Source: Rhodospirillum rubrum ATCC 11170 (lineage in GTDB: Bacteria > Pseudomonadota > Alphaproteobacteria > Rhodospirillales > Rhodospirillaceae). From it: 64,000 nt of DNA. The notes beneath the pieces are model-generated. The model made no database searches, had not been told where the DNA came from, and was given only the letters and a program-made list of their open reading frames with translations. Shown one piece after another: positions 35,646 through 44,768 of this stretch. Where the stretch lies: positions 1,721,001-1,785,000 of the forward strand of contig NC_007643.1 of the NCBI RefSeq assembly GCF_000013085.1. The letters are read 5' to 3'. Each line of letters starts with the position of its first letter. The first letter of the stretch is position 1. Made by a program: the position numbers and the translations under genes.

Positions 35646-36446
35646 ATGATACGCGAGACATGGAAGCGTCTGACCTCGGCATCGAGCCCACCCCCCGCGG
35701 CCCCGGCCGTTCCCTCGGGGGTTCGCGTCTATGCCATTGGCGATATTCACGGCCAGATCGACGCCCTTGACCGGCTGCATGATCTGATCGTCCGGGACGC
35801 GGCCGCCGAGGCCGGTTCCGCGCGGCGATTCTTGATCATTTATCTCGGGGATTATGTCGATCGCGGCGAGGCGACCCCGGCGGTTCTCGATCGCCTGTGC
35901 GGACCGTCGCTTCCCGGCTTCGAACGCCATTGTCTGCGCGGTAATCATGAAAGCGCCATGCTCGATTTTCTGGAGGCGCCCACGGCCAACCTCGGCTGGC
36001 TCGAATTCGGCGGCTTGGCCACCCTGGCCGGCTATGGGGTTCGCATGCCCGGCGTGAGCGGCTTGGCGGCGCGGGCCGAAGGTTTGGCCAAGGGGCTCGA
36101 CGCCTGCCTGCCGGCGGCCCACCGGGCCTTCCTGGGCGGGCTCGCGTCCCAGATCAGCATCGGCGATTATTTGTTCGTTCATGCCGGGGTGATGCCGGGC
36201 CGGCCGCTTGATCGCCAGAGCGAAGACGATCTTTTGTGGATTCGCGAGCCGTTCTTGTCGTCGCCCCTCTGGCATGGCAAGCGCGTCGTTCATGGCCACA
36301 CCATTTCCGAGGCGCCGGTCGTTCTCCCCAATCGCATCGGCATCGATACCGGCGCCTTCGCTGGCGGGCCGCTGACCTGCGTGGTCTTGGAGGACGAGAC
36401 GCTTCGTTTCATTGCCACGGATGAATACCATTATCGTGCTCGATAA
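35646..36446 (+). CDS. Metallophosphoesterase of the serine/threonine phosphatase type
   Basis: The 266-residue protein has all PPP-family motifs: GDIHGQ (about residues 38-43), GDYVDRGE, RGNHE, HAG and HGHT. It could dephosphorylate proteins (Ser/Thr) or hydrolyse diadenosine tetraphosphate. I chose the ATG at 35646, where AAGG lies seven bases upstream; the frame is open 54 bases earlier. It opens the block with the barrel protein and BY-kinase, so it may counteract phosphorylation in this locus. Confidence 0.85.
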   Translation: MIRETWKRLTSASSPPPAAPAVPSGVRVYAIGDIHGQIDALDRLHDLIVRDAAAEAGSARRFLIIYLGDYVDRGEATPAVLDRLCGPSLPGFERHCLRGNHESAMLDFLEAPTANLGWLEFGGLATLAGYGVRMPGVSGLAARAEGLAKGLDACLPAAHRAFLGGLASQISIGDYLFVHAGVMPGRPLDRQSEDDLLWIREPFLSSPLWHGKRVVHGHTISEAPVVLPNRIGIDTGAFAGGPLTCVVLEDETLRFIATDEYHYRAR

Positions 36447-36527
36447 ATTATGAGATGCTCCGGTTATTGGTTAGGATCAAGAGTAATGCGCTCCAGAGTT
36501 CGGATTCACTTTATGAGGGGGGTTGGC

Positions 36528-37883
36528 ATGACGAATTGGCACGCGGGATTCGGCGGATTGCGGCTGGCATCGGGACCTTGGATCGGTGCCCTTGGACTCG
36601 TCATCGCCGGCTCGGCGCCAGTTCTGGCCCAGACCGCCGTGACGACCTCGCCGACCGCGCCAACCGAACGGAGCACGGGGGCGGCCAGGGCGACCGAACC
36701 GCTTGATGTTGATCAAAATCCCCTGGAGCAAAACACCGGCGATCTGGTCGCCGAGTCTTATCAACCCAAGGGACTCGATCTTGGCAGCTTTCTTTTGCTG
36801 CCCAGCGTCAGCCTGGGTGAAACCTATAATTCCAACATCTACGCCACGCCCGATGATGAAAAGAGCGATTTCCTGACGACGCTCGGGGCGAAGTTCGATT
36901 TGCGCTCGCGGTTTACCGAACACGAACTGAACACCGTGATCGAGGCCGAGCACGTCTGGTTTTCCCAATACGACGAAAACGACGTCACCAATTTTCGCGG
37001 CAGCACCAATGGCCGCTATGACATCAATCGCGATACCCAGGTGAAGCTGGGGATCCGCGGATCGCTCGATCACGAGGAGCGGGGATCGAGCGACGCCGCC
37101 CAGGGCGAAAAGCCGACGCCGACCCATACCGTCGGCGCCCTGCTTGGCGGCGAAACCCACCTTGGCGCCTATACCATCGGCGTCGAGGCCGGGGCGACCC
37201 GCTATGGCTTCAGCAATGTCTCAACCAGCCTGGGACCCGATATCGACAACGAAAGCCGCAATCGCACCGAGTATACGGGCGCGGTGCGCGGGGCTTACGA
37301 ATTCGTGCCGGGCTATGCCGCCATCCTGAGCGGAACCGCCAACAAGCGGGCCTACGACTCCGATAATACCTTCGGCGAAAACCGCAACAGCGCCGGCTAT
37401 AGCGTGGAGACCGGCATCGGGGTCGATATCTCCAAGGTGCTGCGCGGCGACTTCCTGGCCGGCTATTTCGAACAGGATTACGAAAGCGGCGCCCTTGACG
37501 ATCCCTCCGGCCCGATGATCAAGGCGGTGTTCAACTGGACACCGACGAAGCTCACCCTGGTGGTGCCGGCGATCGAGCGCTCGGTGGTCGATAGCACCCT
37601 GGCCGGCGCCTCGGGCATGGTCAGGACCTCGTATTCGCTGTTGGTCCGCCATGAATACGCCCGCAACGTTATTCTGCGCGGCTATGCCGCCTATTCCCAC
37701 GACGATTATCCGGGGATCGAGGAAAGCAGCGATACCTTCTTGGTCAACGGTCAAGCGACCTATGCCTTCATGCCCGAACTCGATCTGACCGGGCTGGTCG
37801 GCTACACCACCAAGGACTCCACCATCTCCAGCCTGCCCTATGATCAGCTGGTGACCACCCTGACCCTGAGTCTGCGCTTCTGA
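36528..37883 (+). CDS. Outer-membrane beta-barrel protein of the exopolysaccharide locus
   Basis: The 451-residue protein starts at the ATG at 36528, with GAGGGGGG just upstream. It has a signal peptide ending SAPVLAQ and a barrel rich in alternating strands, with a conserved start LLLPSVSLGETYNSNIYATP and a terminal Phe (LTLSLRF). This resembles the BBP2 outer-membrane proteins found next to exopolysaccharide genes in alphaproteobacteria. It probably helps secretion or anchoring of the polymer. The tyrosine kinase gene starts on its last base. Confidence 0.85.
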   Translation: MTNWHAGFGGLRLASGPWIGALGLVIAGSAPVLAQTAVTTSPTAPTERSTGAARATEPLDVDQNPLEQNTGDLVAESYQPKGLDLGSFLLLPSVSLGETYNSNIYATPDDEKSDFLTTLGAKFDLRSRFTEHELNTVIEAEHVWFSQYDENDVTNFRGSTNGRYDINRDTQVKLGIRGSLDHEERGSSDAAQGEKPTPTHTVGALLGGETHLGAYTIGVEAGATRYGFSNVSTSLGPDIDNESRNRTEYTGAVRGAYEFVPGYAAILSGTANKRAYDSDNTFGENRNSAGYSVETGIGVDISKVLRGDFLAGYFEQDYESGALDDPSGPMIKAVFNWTPTKLTLVVPAIERSVVDSTLAGASGMVRTSYSLLVRHEYARNVILRGYAAYSHDDYPGIEESSDTFLVNGQATYAFMPELDLTGLVGYTTKDSTISSLPYDQLVTTLTLSLRF

Positions 37884-40087
37884 TGGCCCCAGACCAAGCC
37901 AAGCCGGCCCCCTTCCGTGACCAGTTCCATCGTGTCCTTGGCGTCATCCGCCGGGGCAAGCTGCTGATTCTGGCCTGTGTTCTCTTGGTCGTCGCGCCGA
38001 CTATCGTGTTCTTGCAGCAGGCCACGCCGCGCTACACCGCCAATGCCGCCGTTCTGATCGAGGCCCCCGACGCCACCGATTCGCTGCTTGATCGCAGCGA
38101 TATGTCGCGGACCCGGCTCAATGACCTGATGATCACCACCGAGGCCGAGGTTCTGGGCTCGACGCCGCTGGCCCGGCGGGTGATCGACAAGTTGGGGCTT
38201 GATCAGGATCCCGAGTTCAATGCCCGCCTGCGCAAGCCGACCGCCTTCCAGCGGGTGACCTTCTGGCTTAATCCGATAAATTGGATTCCCGATGGCTGGC
38301 GGGCCGGACGGAAGGACGAGGCGACGATGACCCCGAAGGTGCGCGAGGAGCTGCAGCGCGCCCGCGTCACCGCGACCTTTCTTGGCCGCCTGAGCGTCAA
38401 GCCCAAGCGGCGCTCCTTCGTGATCGATCTGGAGTTCACCGCGACCAGCCGCGAAAAATCGGCGCTCATCGTCAATACCTTGGCCGATCTTTATGTTTTC
38501 GATCGCCTGGAAGCGGGGTTTGACGAAACCAAACGGGTCAACGAATGGCTGGCCCAACGCCTGGAATCCTTGCGCGGCGATGTCGCCCTCGCCGAGGCCG
38601 CCGTCGAGACCTACCGCGCCGAAAATGGCCTGCGTCCGGTTGGCGAACGGCAGGGCACGGTGGCCAATCAGCAATTGACCGAGCTTAATTCCCGGCTGGT
38701 GCTGGCGCGCGCCGACCTTGCCCAGAAACAGGCCCGCCTCGATCAGGTGCGCAGCCTGTCACGGGGCGGCGGCGTGGCGACGGCCAGCGACGTGCTGCAG
38801 TCGTCGCTGATCCAGCAATTGCGCCAGCGCGAAGCCGAGGTGCGCAGCGCCCTGTCGGAAGCCGAAAAGACCTATGGCGAACGCCACCCCAAGATCATCG
38901 GCATGCGCGCCGACCTTGGGCAGTTGCAATCGAGCATCGGCGGGGAAATCGGCAAGATCGCCTCGTCGGCCGAAGGCGATGTCGAGATCGCCGCCATCGG
39001 CGTGCGCACCCTGGAGCGCGAGATCGTCGGTTTGCGCCAAGAGGGCGATGTTCAGGGCGGGGCGATCGTCAGACTGCGCGAATTGGAACGTCAGGCCGAT
39101 TCCAGCCGCTCGCTTTACGAGGCCTTTCTGAGCCGCTTCAAACGCAACGCCGAGCAAGAGCAGATCCAGCGCGCCAATGCCCGGCTGTTGTCGCCAGCCG
39201 ATATTCCCGCCTCGCCGTCCTATCCCCGCAAGATCCCCATTCTTCTGGTGATGATGGTCGTCGGCTTCGGTCTGGGGATCGGGCTGGTCTTTCTGGTCGA
39301 AGGCCTGGATGGCACCGTTCATTCGACCGAGGAACTGGAAGCCCTGGTCGGTTTGCCGCCCTTGGCGGTTATTCCGGTCGTGCGCGGGCGGGGCGGCGGC
39401 GCCGTGGTGCTGGCCCGGCCGCGCGCCCCCATCGCCCATGCCTTCCGCAATCTGCGCACCGCCCTGACCTTGAACGGCGAGGAAACCCGCCGGCGGATCG
39501 TCATGGTGTCGTCTTCGGTGCCCAAGGAAGGCAAGAGCTTCGTTTCGCTGGGGTTGGCCCTGACTTACGCCCGGGCCGGCGAACGGGTGCTGCTGATCGA
39601 CGCCGATGTTCATCGTTCGTCGCTGGCCGCCACCATCGGCATCGACGGAACGCGCGGCTTGGCCCAGGTGCTGCGCGGCGAGGCCACCCTTGATCAGGTG
39701 GTGACCCGTCCGCCGGGGATGGATCTTGATTTCCTGGCCGCCGGCGAGGCGAGCGCCCAAGAGGAACTCTTCGACGCCTCGACCCTTGGCGCCCTGCTAA
39801 GCGAACCGGCAAGCCGCTATGACCGCATCATCATCGATACCGCGCCGGTTCTGGCCGTCGCCGATGCGCGAATCGTCGCCGGGGTCGCCGATCAGGTGAT
39901 CTATCTGGTCCGCTGGGGATCGACCCAGCAAACGGCGGTGCGCAACGGCATCAAGTTGTTGCGCGACGTGCGGGCGCCCCTTGCCGGGATGGTGCTGTCC
40001 CAGGTGGATGTGCGCCGTCACGCGGTCTATGGCTATGGTGATTATGGCGCGTCCTATGGCCGCTACCAGGAATACTATGCCGAGTGA
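37883..40087 (+). CDS. Polysaccharide chain-length protein and BY-kinase (Wzc/GumC-like)
   Basis: The 734-residue protein has a Wzz-like N-terminal domain between two membrane helices (about 30-50 and 450-470) with long coiled-coil stretches, then a cytosolic bacterial tyrosine kinase (about 530-715). The kinase shows VSSSVPKEGKSFVSLGLA (Walker A), LLIDADVHRSS and DRIIIDTAPVLAVADA. The tail is a Tyr cluster (YGYGDYGASYGRYQEYYAE), the autophosphorylation region. It controls polymer length and export. ATG overlaps the previous stop (TGATG). Confidence 0.93.
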   Translation: MAPDQAKPAPFRDQFHRVLGVIRRGKLLILACVLLVVAPTIVFLQQATPRYTANAAVLIEAPDATDSLLDRSDMSRTRLNDLMITTEAEVLGSTPLARRVIDKLGLDQDPEFNARLRKPTAFQRVTFWLNPINWIPDGWRAGRKDEATMTPKVREELQRARVTATFLGRLSVKPKRRSFVIDLEFTATSREKSALIVNTLADLYVFDRLEAGFDETKRVNEWLAQRLESLRGDVALAEAAVETYRAENGLRPVGERQGTVANQQLTELNSRLVLARADLAQKQARLDQVRSLSRGGGVATASDVLQSSLIQQLRQREAEVRSALSEAEKTYGERHPKIIGMRADLGQLQSSIGGEIGKIASSAEGDVEIAAIGVRTLEREIVGLRQEGDVQGGAIVRLRELERQADSSRSLYEAFLSRFKRNAEQEQIQRANARLLSPADIPASPSYPRKIPILLVMMVVGFGLGIGLVFLVEGLDGTVHSTEELEALVGLPPLAVIPVVRGRGGGAVVLARPRAPIAHAFRNLRTALTLNGEETRRRIVMVSSSVPKEGKSFVSLGLALTYARAGERVLLIDADVHRSSLAATIGIDGTRGLAQVLRGEATLDQVVTRPPGMDLDFLAAGEASAQEELFDASTLGALLSEPASRYDRIIIDTAPVLAVADARIVAGVADQVIYLVRWGSTQQTAVRNGIKLLRDVRAPLAGMVLSQVDVRRHAVYGYGDYGASYGRYQEYYAE

Positions 40088-40784
40088 GCCGCGCTCCGCC
40101 GGCGCCGCTAAGCGGGCCGTCGTGCCGGGCTTGGCCGGGCTGGCCGTCGCCCTGATCCTGATCGGTCTGGCCCTGCCGCGCTGCCTTGCCGCCTGGAATG
40201 ACCGTGCGGGCGCCTCCGTGCTTTGGGATCTGCGGGCCGGCAAGCCGGCGCCCGAGTCGGAAGTCCTGGCCGCGGCGGGTCAAAGTCTGGTGGCCAGCGC
40301 CAGCCGTCTGCCGCGCGGCGAGGCTCTGGCCGATGGCGGATATCTGCTGGCGCGGGCGGCCGAAAGTGCCGCCGATCCGGCGCGGCGGGTGGCGCTGTCG
40401 CGCTCGGCCCTGGCGGCGACCGAGCGCGGGCTCGCCCTGGCGCCGGCCAATGCCAGCGCCTGGGCCCGGCTTGCCGTCTTGCGCGTCGGCGCGGGCGACC
40501 GGGAGGGGGCGGCGGCGGCCCTGCGGTTGTCGTTCCTCGCCGGCCCGGTGGTTCCGGCCCTGACCGCCTCGCGCCTTGATCTGGCTTTCGCCCTGCTTCC
40601 CGCCCTGGATGGCGAAACCCGCGCCCTGCTCGACCGCCAGATCCGCATCACCTGGATCTTGGAACCGGCGCGGATCGCCCGACTGGCCGAGGACCGCCGC
40701 CTTGGTTTCCTGATCGGTCGGGCCCTGGATGGGGTCAGCGAAGAAGACATGATCCTTTATCGGCGCGCTCACCCAACGCCGTGA
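40077..40784 (+). CDS. Membrane-anchored helical (TPR-like) protein of unknown function
   Basis: The 235-residue protein has one N-terminal membrane helix (VVPGLAGLAVALILIGLALP) and an Ala-rich helical periplasmic part with TPR-like turns (LAATERGLALAPANASAWAR). It begins 11 bases before the kinase stop and is therefore coupled to it. Such proteins sometimes accompany Wzc in alphaproteobacterial loci. Its 3' end overlaps the convergent ligase gene by 16 bases. Function is not known. Confidence 0.75.
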   Translation: MPSEPRSAGAAKRAVVPGLAGLAVALILIGLALPRCLAAWNDRAGASVLWDLRAGKPAPESEVLAAAGQSLVASASRLPRGEALADGGYLLARAAESAADPARRVALSRSALAATERGLALAPANASAWARLAVLRVGAGDREGAAAALRLSFLAGPVVPALTASRLDLAFALLPALDGETRALLDRQIRITWILEPARIARLAEDRRLGFLIGRALDGVSEEDMILYRRAHPTP

Positions 40785-42175
40785 GCGGCCTCGGCGTCCC
40801 CCTCCTCGTCGGTGGCGGTGGCGGGACGGGTGGAGCGTGACTGGGCGAAGCCCAGGCCGAGCAAAAGCGCCAAGGTGGCGGCGATCGCCGGCATCGAGAT
40901 GCTGAAATCGGCCAGTCCATGGACCAGCAACAAGCTGGCCGCCGCCAGGGCCAGGGCGGGATAGATCTGGTCGCGCCGCCGCCGGCGCAATCCCAGGGCG
41001 CAGCTCGTCAGGACCATGGTCAGGCTGAGGCCAAGCAGCAAGGCGGCGGGCAGGCCCAGTTCGATGATCGCTTCAAGATAGATGTTATGGGCGAAATCAT
41101 AGATCACCGGGCGGGGCAGCGACGCATCGCGGTACAGGCGGAAGGCCGGGGCGAAGGCGCCGATGCCAAAGCCGCCGGCCGAGGCGTCGCTGGCCATCTC
41201 GCCGCCCAGCCGCAGCAATTGCCCGCGGTCGCCGCTGAGTTCCGTCTGATCGAGCAGGCGCTCGAGCGTGACCTGATCGCTGGTCAGGCTGAGCGTCGCG
41301 CCGCCGATGCCGATCACCAGCAAGGCGGCGCTGGCGATGCGCCACGACAGCACCCGGGCGGTCCCCAGGGCCAGGATCAGCACCAGCACGGCACAGGCGG
41401 TCGCCAGCAAGGCGCCCCGGGAATGGCTGAACAGCAAGGCCATCGTCAAAAGGAACCCGCCCAAGGCATAGGGCAAGCCGCCCAAAACCAGCCTTTCGGC
41501 GTGATGGCGCATGCCGCCGCGCGCCGGCCGCCGCAGGTGGGATAACACCAGGGCCAGACAGCACAACAGGCCAAGCCCGGCATAGGCGCCAAAGGCGTTG
41601 CGGTTGACGAAGGTGGCGGTGAGGTCGCCGAGATAATCGGTCTTCTCCAGCCATAACAGCCGCTCCCAGCCGGCGAAGAACATGCAGAGGCCATAGATAG
41701 CATAAGCGGTGGCGCTCCAGGCCACGACCCGGAGTCCCAGGCGGGCGCGCGCGCGGTTGCGGCCGAGAACGCAGGCCAACCCGAAGATCACCCCATAGCT
41801 CAGCAGTTTCATCACCCCATCCAGACTGCGCGCCGGATCAAGCGACAGATGGCCGACCACCGGTCCGGGCAGGGCGCTCGCGGCTTCCGCCCACAGGGGA
41901 TGGCGCCAGTCCGCGGGAACCAGCGCGCTGGCCTGGACACCCCCCCATACCAGCACCAGAAGCAGCGGCAGGGCGACCCTTGCCAGCGGTGCCAGCCTTG
42001 GCGGTGGGGTACCGGCGCCGATCAGGGTTCGGATCGACCACAGCGCCAGCAAAATCCCGGCGATCAGGGCCAGCGCGCTCCAGGCCGCCGGCCGATTGGC
42101 CCCCAAAGGCAAGGGCGCTAGAACGACAAGGGCGAGCAGGGCGCGGAAAATCAGGTCATTGGCGCTGAGCGTCAT
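40769..42175 (-). CDS. O-antigen ligase/polymerase-family membrane protein
   Basis: The 468-residue protein has about 12 hydrophobic segments and the large periplasmic loop of the Wzy_C family, with FSHSRGALLATA, GGFGIGAFAPAF and DFAHNIYLEAIIELGLP. It could polymerise repeat units or ligate sugar chains to a lipid. The ATG overlaps the stop of the wecB gene, giving a leftward two-gene unit. A second polymerase-like protein is at 44765. Confidence 0.88.
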   Translation of the reverse strand: MTLSANDLIFRALLALVVLAPLPLGANRPAAWSALALIAGILLALWSIRTLIGAGTPPPRLAPLARVALPLLLVLVWGGVQASALVPADWRHPLWAEAASALPGPVVGHLSLDPARSLDGVMKLLSYGVIFGLACVLGRNRARARLGLRVVAWSATAYAIYGLCMFFAGWERLLWLEKTDYLGDLTATFVNRNAFGAYAGLGLLCCLALVLSHLRRPARGGMRHHAERLVLGGLPYALGGFLLTMALLFSHSRGALLATACAVLVLILALGTARVLSWRIASAALLVIGIGGATLSLTSDQVTLERLLDQTELSGDRGQLLRLGGEMASDASAGGFGIGAFAPAFRLYRDASLPRPVIYDFAHNIYLEAIIELGLPAALLLGLSLTMVLTSCALGLRRRRRDQIYPALALAAASLLLVHGLADFSISMPAIAATLALLLGLGFAQSRSTRPATATDEEGDAEAAHGVG

Positions 42176-43326
42176 GGGGCAATCCGATTTTCGAGGGTTT
42201 GGGCGATGCGCTCGGCGGCATGGCCATCGCCGAAACCGTCATGGGTTTGGGCCAAAGCGGCGCGGGCGGCCGGGTCGGTCAGCAGCGGCAGGGCATGGTC
42301 GAGAATCCGGGCGGTCCGGGTGCCGACCACCAAGCCGTTGCCGCCGGCGACCAGTTCGGGGCGCTCGGTGGTGTCGCGCAGCACCAGAACCGGTTTGCCA
42401 AGCGCCGAGGCCTCTTCCTGGATGCCCCCGGAATCGGTCAGGATCAGATCGGCGCGATGGAGCAGGGCGACGAAGGGCAGATAATCAAGCGCCGGGGTCA
42501 GCAAGATGCCGGGATGACCGCTCAGCGCCTCGATCAGCGGGGCGAGGCGCGGATTGGGATGAATGGGCAGAACGATCAACCGCTCCTCGGCCTTGGCCAG
42601 CCCAAGAAGCGCCTCGGCCAAGCGCGGCAAGGCCTCGCCCAGGCTTTCGCGGCGGTGGATGGTGACCAGGACCAGGGCGCGTTCGCCCGCCGTGGCCAGG
42701 ATCGGCGCGGCGGCCTCGATGACCCGGGGGGTGTCCTTGATGCGGGCCAGGGCCAGATGCAGGGCGTCGATCACCGTGTTGCCGGTGACCTCGATAGCGC
42801 CCTCGGCCACGCCTTCGGCCAGAAGATTGGCCCGGGCGCGCTCGGTCGGGGCGAAATGCAGCGCCGCGATCTGGCCGATCAGCCGGCGGTTCATCTCCTC
42901 GGGCCAGGGGGCGGCGCGATCGCCGCTGCGCAGGCCGGCTTCGACATGGGCGACGTCGAGCCGGGCGTGGAAGCCGGCCAGGGCGGCGCCCAGCGCCGTT
43001 GTCGTGTCGCCCTGAACCACCAGCCAAGCCGGAGCGGTGGCTTCGATGACCGGGGTCAGGCCGGTGATGACCCGCGCCACCAGATCGCTTGGGCGCTGAT
43101 CGGGGGTCATCAGGTCCAGGCTATGGTCGATGGTCAGATCGAAGGCCGAGAGCCCCTGGGTCAGCAGGTCACGGTGCTGACCGCTGAGGCAGACCTTGAC
43201 CGGCACCCGGGCGTTCCGGCGCAGGGCCAGAACCACGGGGGCGAGTTTGATGGCTTCGGGTCGTGTTCCGATGACGACCAGAAGGGGGGCACCGGTAGGC
43301 TGTTTTTTTTTTGATAAGAGCGACAC
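42172..43326 (-). CDS. wecB: UDP-N-acetylglucosamine 2-epimerase
   Basis: A 384-residue enzyme making UDP-ManNAc from UDP-GlcNAc. Motifs seen are VVIGTRPEAIKLAPVV, QGDTTTALGAALAG, HVEAGLRSGD (His-Glu-Arg), WPEEMNRRLIG, and LTDSGGIQEEASALGKPVL. I chose the GTG at 43326, since GGAGGG lies a few bases upstream and the longer open frame has no good start. The product fits the WecG-type domain at 30716, which uses ManNAc. Ten consecutive A residues (10 T on the plus strand, 43303-43312) occur in codons 5-8 and may be slippage-prone. Confidence 0.92.
   Translation of the reverse strand: MSLLSKKKQPTGAPLLVVIGTRPEAIKLAPVVLALRRNARVPVKVCLSGQHRDLLTQGLSAFDLTIDHSLDLMTPDQRPSDLVARVITGLTPVIEATAPAWLVVQGDTTTALGAALAGFHARLDVAHVEAGLRSGDRAAPWPEEMNRRLIGQIAALHFAPTERARANLLAEGVAEGAIEVTGNTVIDALHLALARIKDTPRVIEAAAPILATAGERALVLVTIHRRESLGEALPRLAEALLGLAKAEERLIVLPIHPNPRLAPLIEALSGHPGILLTPALDYLPFVALLHRADLILTDSGGIQEEASALGKPVLVLRDTTERPELVAGGNGLVVGTRTARILDHALPLLTDPAARAALAQTHDGFGDGHAAERIAQTLENRIAP
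43303..43312. repeat. A10/T10 homopolymer inside the start of wecB
   Basis: Ten T on the plus strand, read as ten A in the coding strand (SKKK codons), lie just 14 bases after the wecB start. Such a run is exceptional in this GC-rich window. Confidence 0.7.
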
Positions 43327-43385
43327 GCGAACCCTCCAAACACAGGCTTCTGTTTTATACTGCGGCGGGCGTGTAAGAAACCGTG

Positions 43386-44768
43386 ATGCGGACAGTTTTA
43401 GGGGAAGACCACGAAACGATGCGGGAGCGGACGAGAAGGCAAGGCGAATCTTTCGCCGATTTCTTGGCGCATCTGGCCGCGGTCTTCGGTCCGCAGGCCC
43501 TTTGCGTCCGCCACGAGCTTTACTTCCTGATCGTAACCCCCACCGGATTTCGTCCAGGTTGGAGGCAGGCCCTACGCGCTTTGGGGGCTTTGGCGCGCGA
43601 CGCTGGCTTGCTGTGGCTGCGCATCGCGCCGCCGCCCCCCCCGCCGACGGCGGCGGTTTTTCTGGTGGCGACCCTGCCGGGGGCCAATGGCTGGGAGGTC
43701 TTGAAAAGCGGCCTTCCCGCCCTGCCGGCGAAAACCCCGGCCTGCGCCGTTCTTCACCCCCGCCTGTGGCCCCGGCTGGGGCCAAGCCTGGGCTTGTGGT
43801 GGGGCAGGCCGCCGCGCTGGGACGGGGTGGATGCCACCAGTCTGCCCTATCCGCCGTTGTCGGCCCTGTGGCAGGCGGCGCGTCTGGCCCTGCCCGCCCT
43901 GTCGTGTCGCGACGGCGCCATCAGCCGTGTCGCCGTCGCCGCCACCCTGGCCCGCCATGGCCTGTGGCGGGCGGCTTGGCGGCGGCTGGCCCGCTCCCGA
44001 CGCGGCGTGCTGGTCTTGCACAACGATTTCGACATGATGAGCGCCGCCTGTCTTGGGCTGGGCCCGCCGACGGTTTGTCTGCAGCACGGGGTGCCGACCG
44101 ACGAGTTCTTTCCCGCCCGCGCCGATGTTCAGGTGGTTTGGGGCCCCTCCAGCCGCGCCGCCTATGCGGAGGGCGGCGTGGAGCGCGAGCGTTTGGTCGT
44201 CGATGCCCTGGGCCGGGGCGAGGGCGCGATCGCCGCTTCGGGCCCGCCCGCCGGCTTCGCCCTGATCTCCCAGGGCCATACCCCGCTTTATGGCCCGGGG
44301 CTTGGCGCCAAGCTTCTGGATCTGGCCCGCGACCTAGCCCCCTTGCTTCCCGATGGTCTGGATCTGCTGCTTCATCCGGCCGAAGACCCCGGGTCGCCGG
44401 CCTATGCCGGGGTAAAGGGGCTGAGGGTGTCGGTGCCGCCCCATGGCCTGCTGCGCCGGGGGCAGACGGGGCGATCCTGGCTGGTCGCTGGCTTCAGTTC
44501 CACGGCGCTGATCGATGCGGCGGTGGCCGGACATTACGTGGTCGGGCTGGATTGGCCCCTGCCGGGCAGTCTTGCGGCCCAAAGGGTCACCCTGGCGCCC
44601 CGGCGCTTCGCCACGGCCGATGATCTGGCGGCTTTCCATGCGGCCTTGACCCACGAAGATCTTCTGAGGACGATTTTGGCGAATGATCTGATCGAATGGC
44701 TGCGGGCGACATTTTCGCCCGAAACCGGCGGCTTGAGGGCGCATCTCGCCCGGGTTCTGGGCCAATGA
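43386..44768 (+). CDS. Surface-polysaccharide glycosyltransferase-like protein
   Basis: A 460-residue soluble protein (ATG at 43386; a GTG three bases earlier is also open). The C-terminal half has the pattern VCLQHGVPTDEFFP, VVWGPSSRAAYAEGG and GFALISQGHTPLYGPG, seen in CDP-glycerol/polysaccharide-type glycosyltransferases with a GT-B fold. The N-terminal part is not recognisable. It begins a rightward block and overlaps the next membrane protein by four bases. Donor and acceptor are unknown. Confidence 0.7.
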   Translation: MRTVLGEDHETMRERTRRQGESFADFLAHLAAVFGPQALCVRHELYFLIVTPTGFRPGWRQALRALGALARDAGLLWLRIAPPPPPPTAAVFLVATLPGANGWEVLKSGLPALPAKTPACAVLHPRLWPRLGPSLGLWWGRPPRWDGVDATSLPYPPLSALWQAARLALPALSCRDGAISRVAVAATLARHGLWRAAWRRLARSRRGVLVLHNDFDMMSAACLGLGPPTVCLQHGVPTDEFFPARADVQVVWGPSSRAAYAEGGVERERLVVDALGRGEGAIAASGPPAGFALISQGHTPLYGPGLGAKLLDLARDLAPLLPDGLDLLLHPAEDPGSPAYAGVKGLRVSVPPHGLLRRGQTGRSWLVAGFSSTALIDAAVAGHYVVGLDWPLPGSLAAQRVTLAPRRFATADDLAAFHAALTHEDLLRTILANDLIEWLRATFSPETGGLRAHLARVLGQ

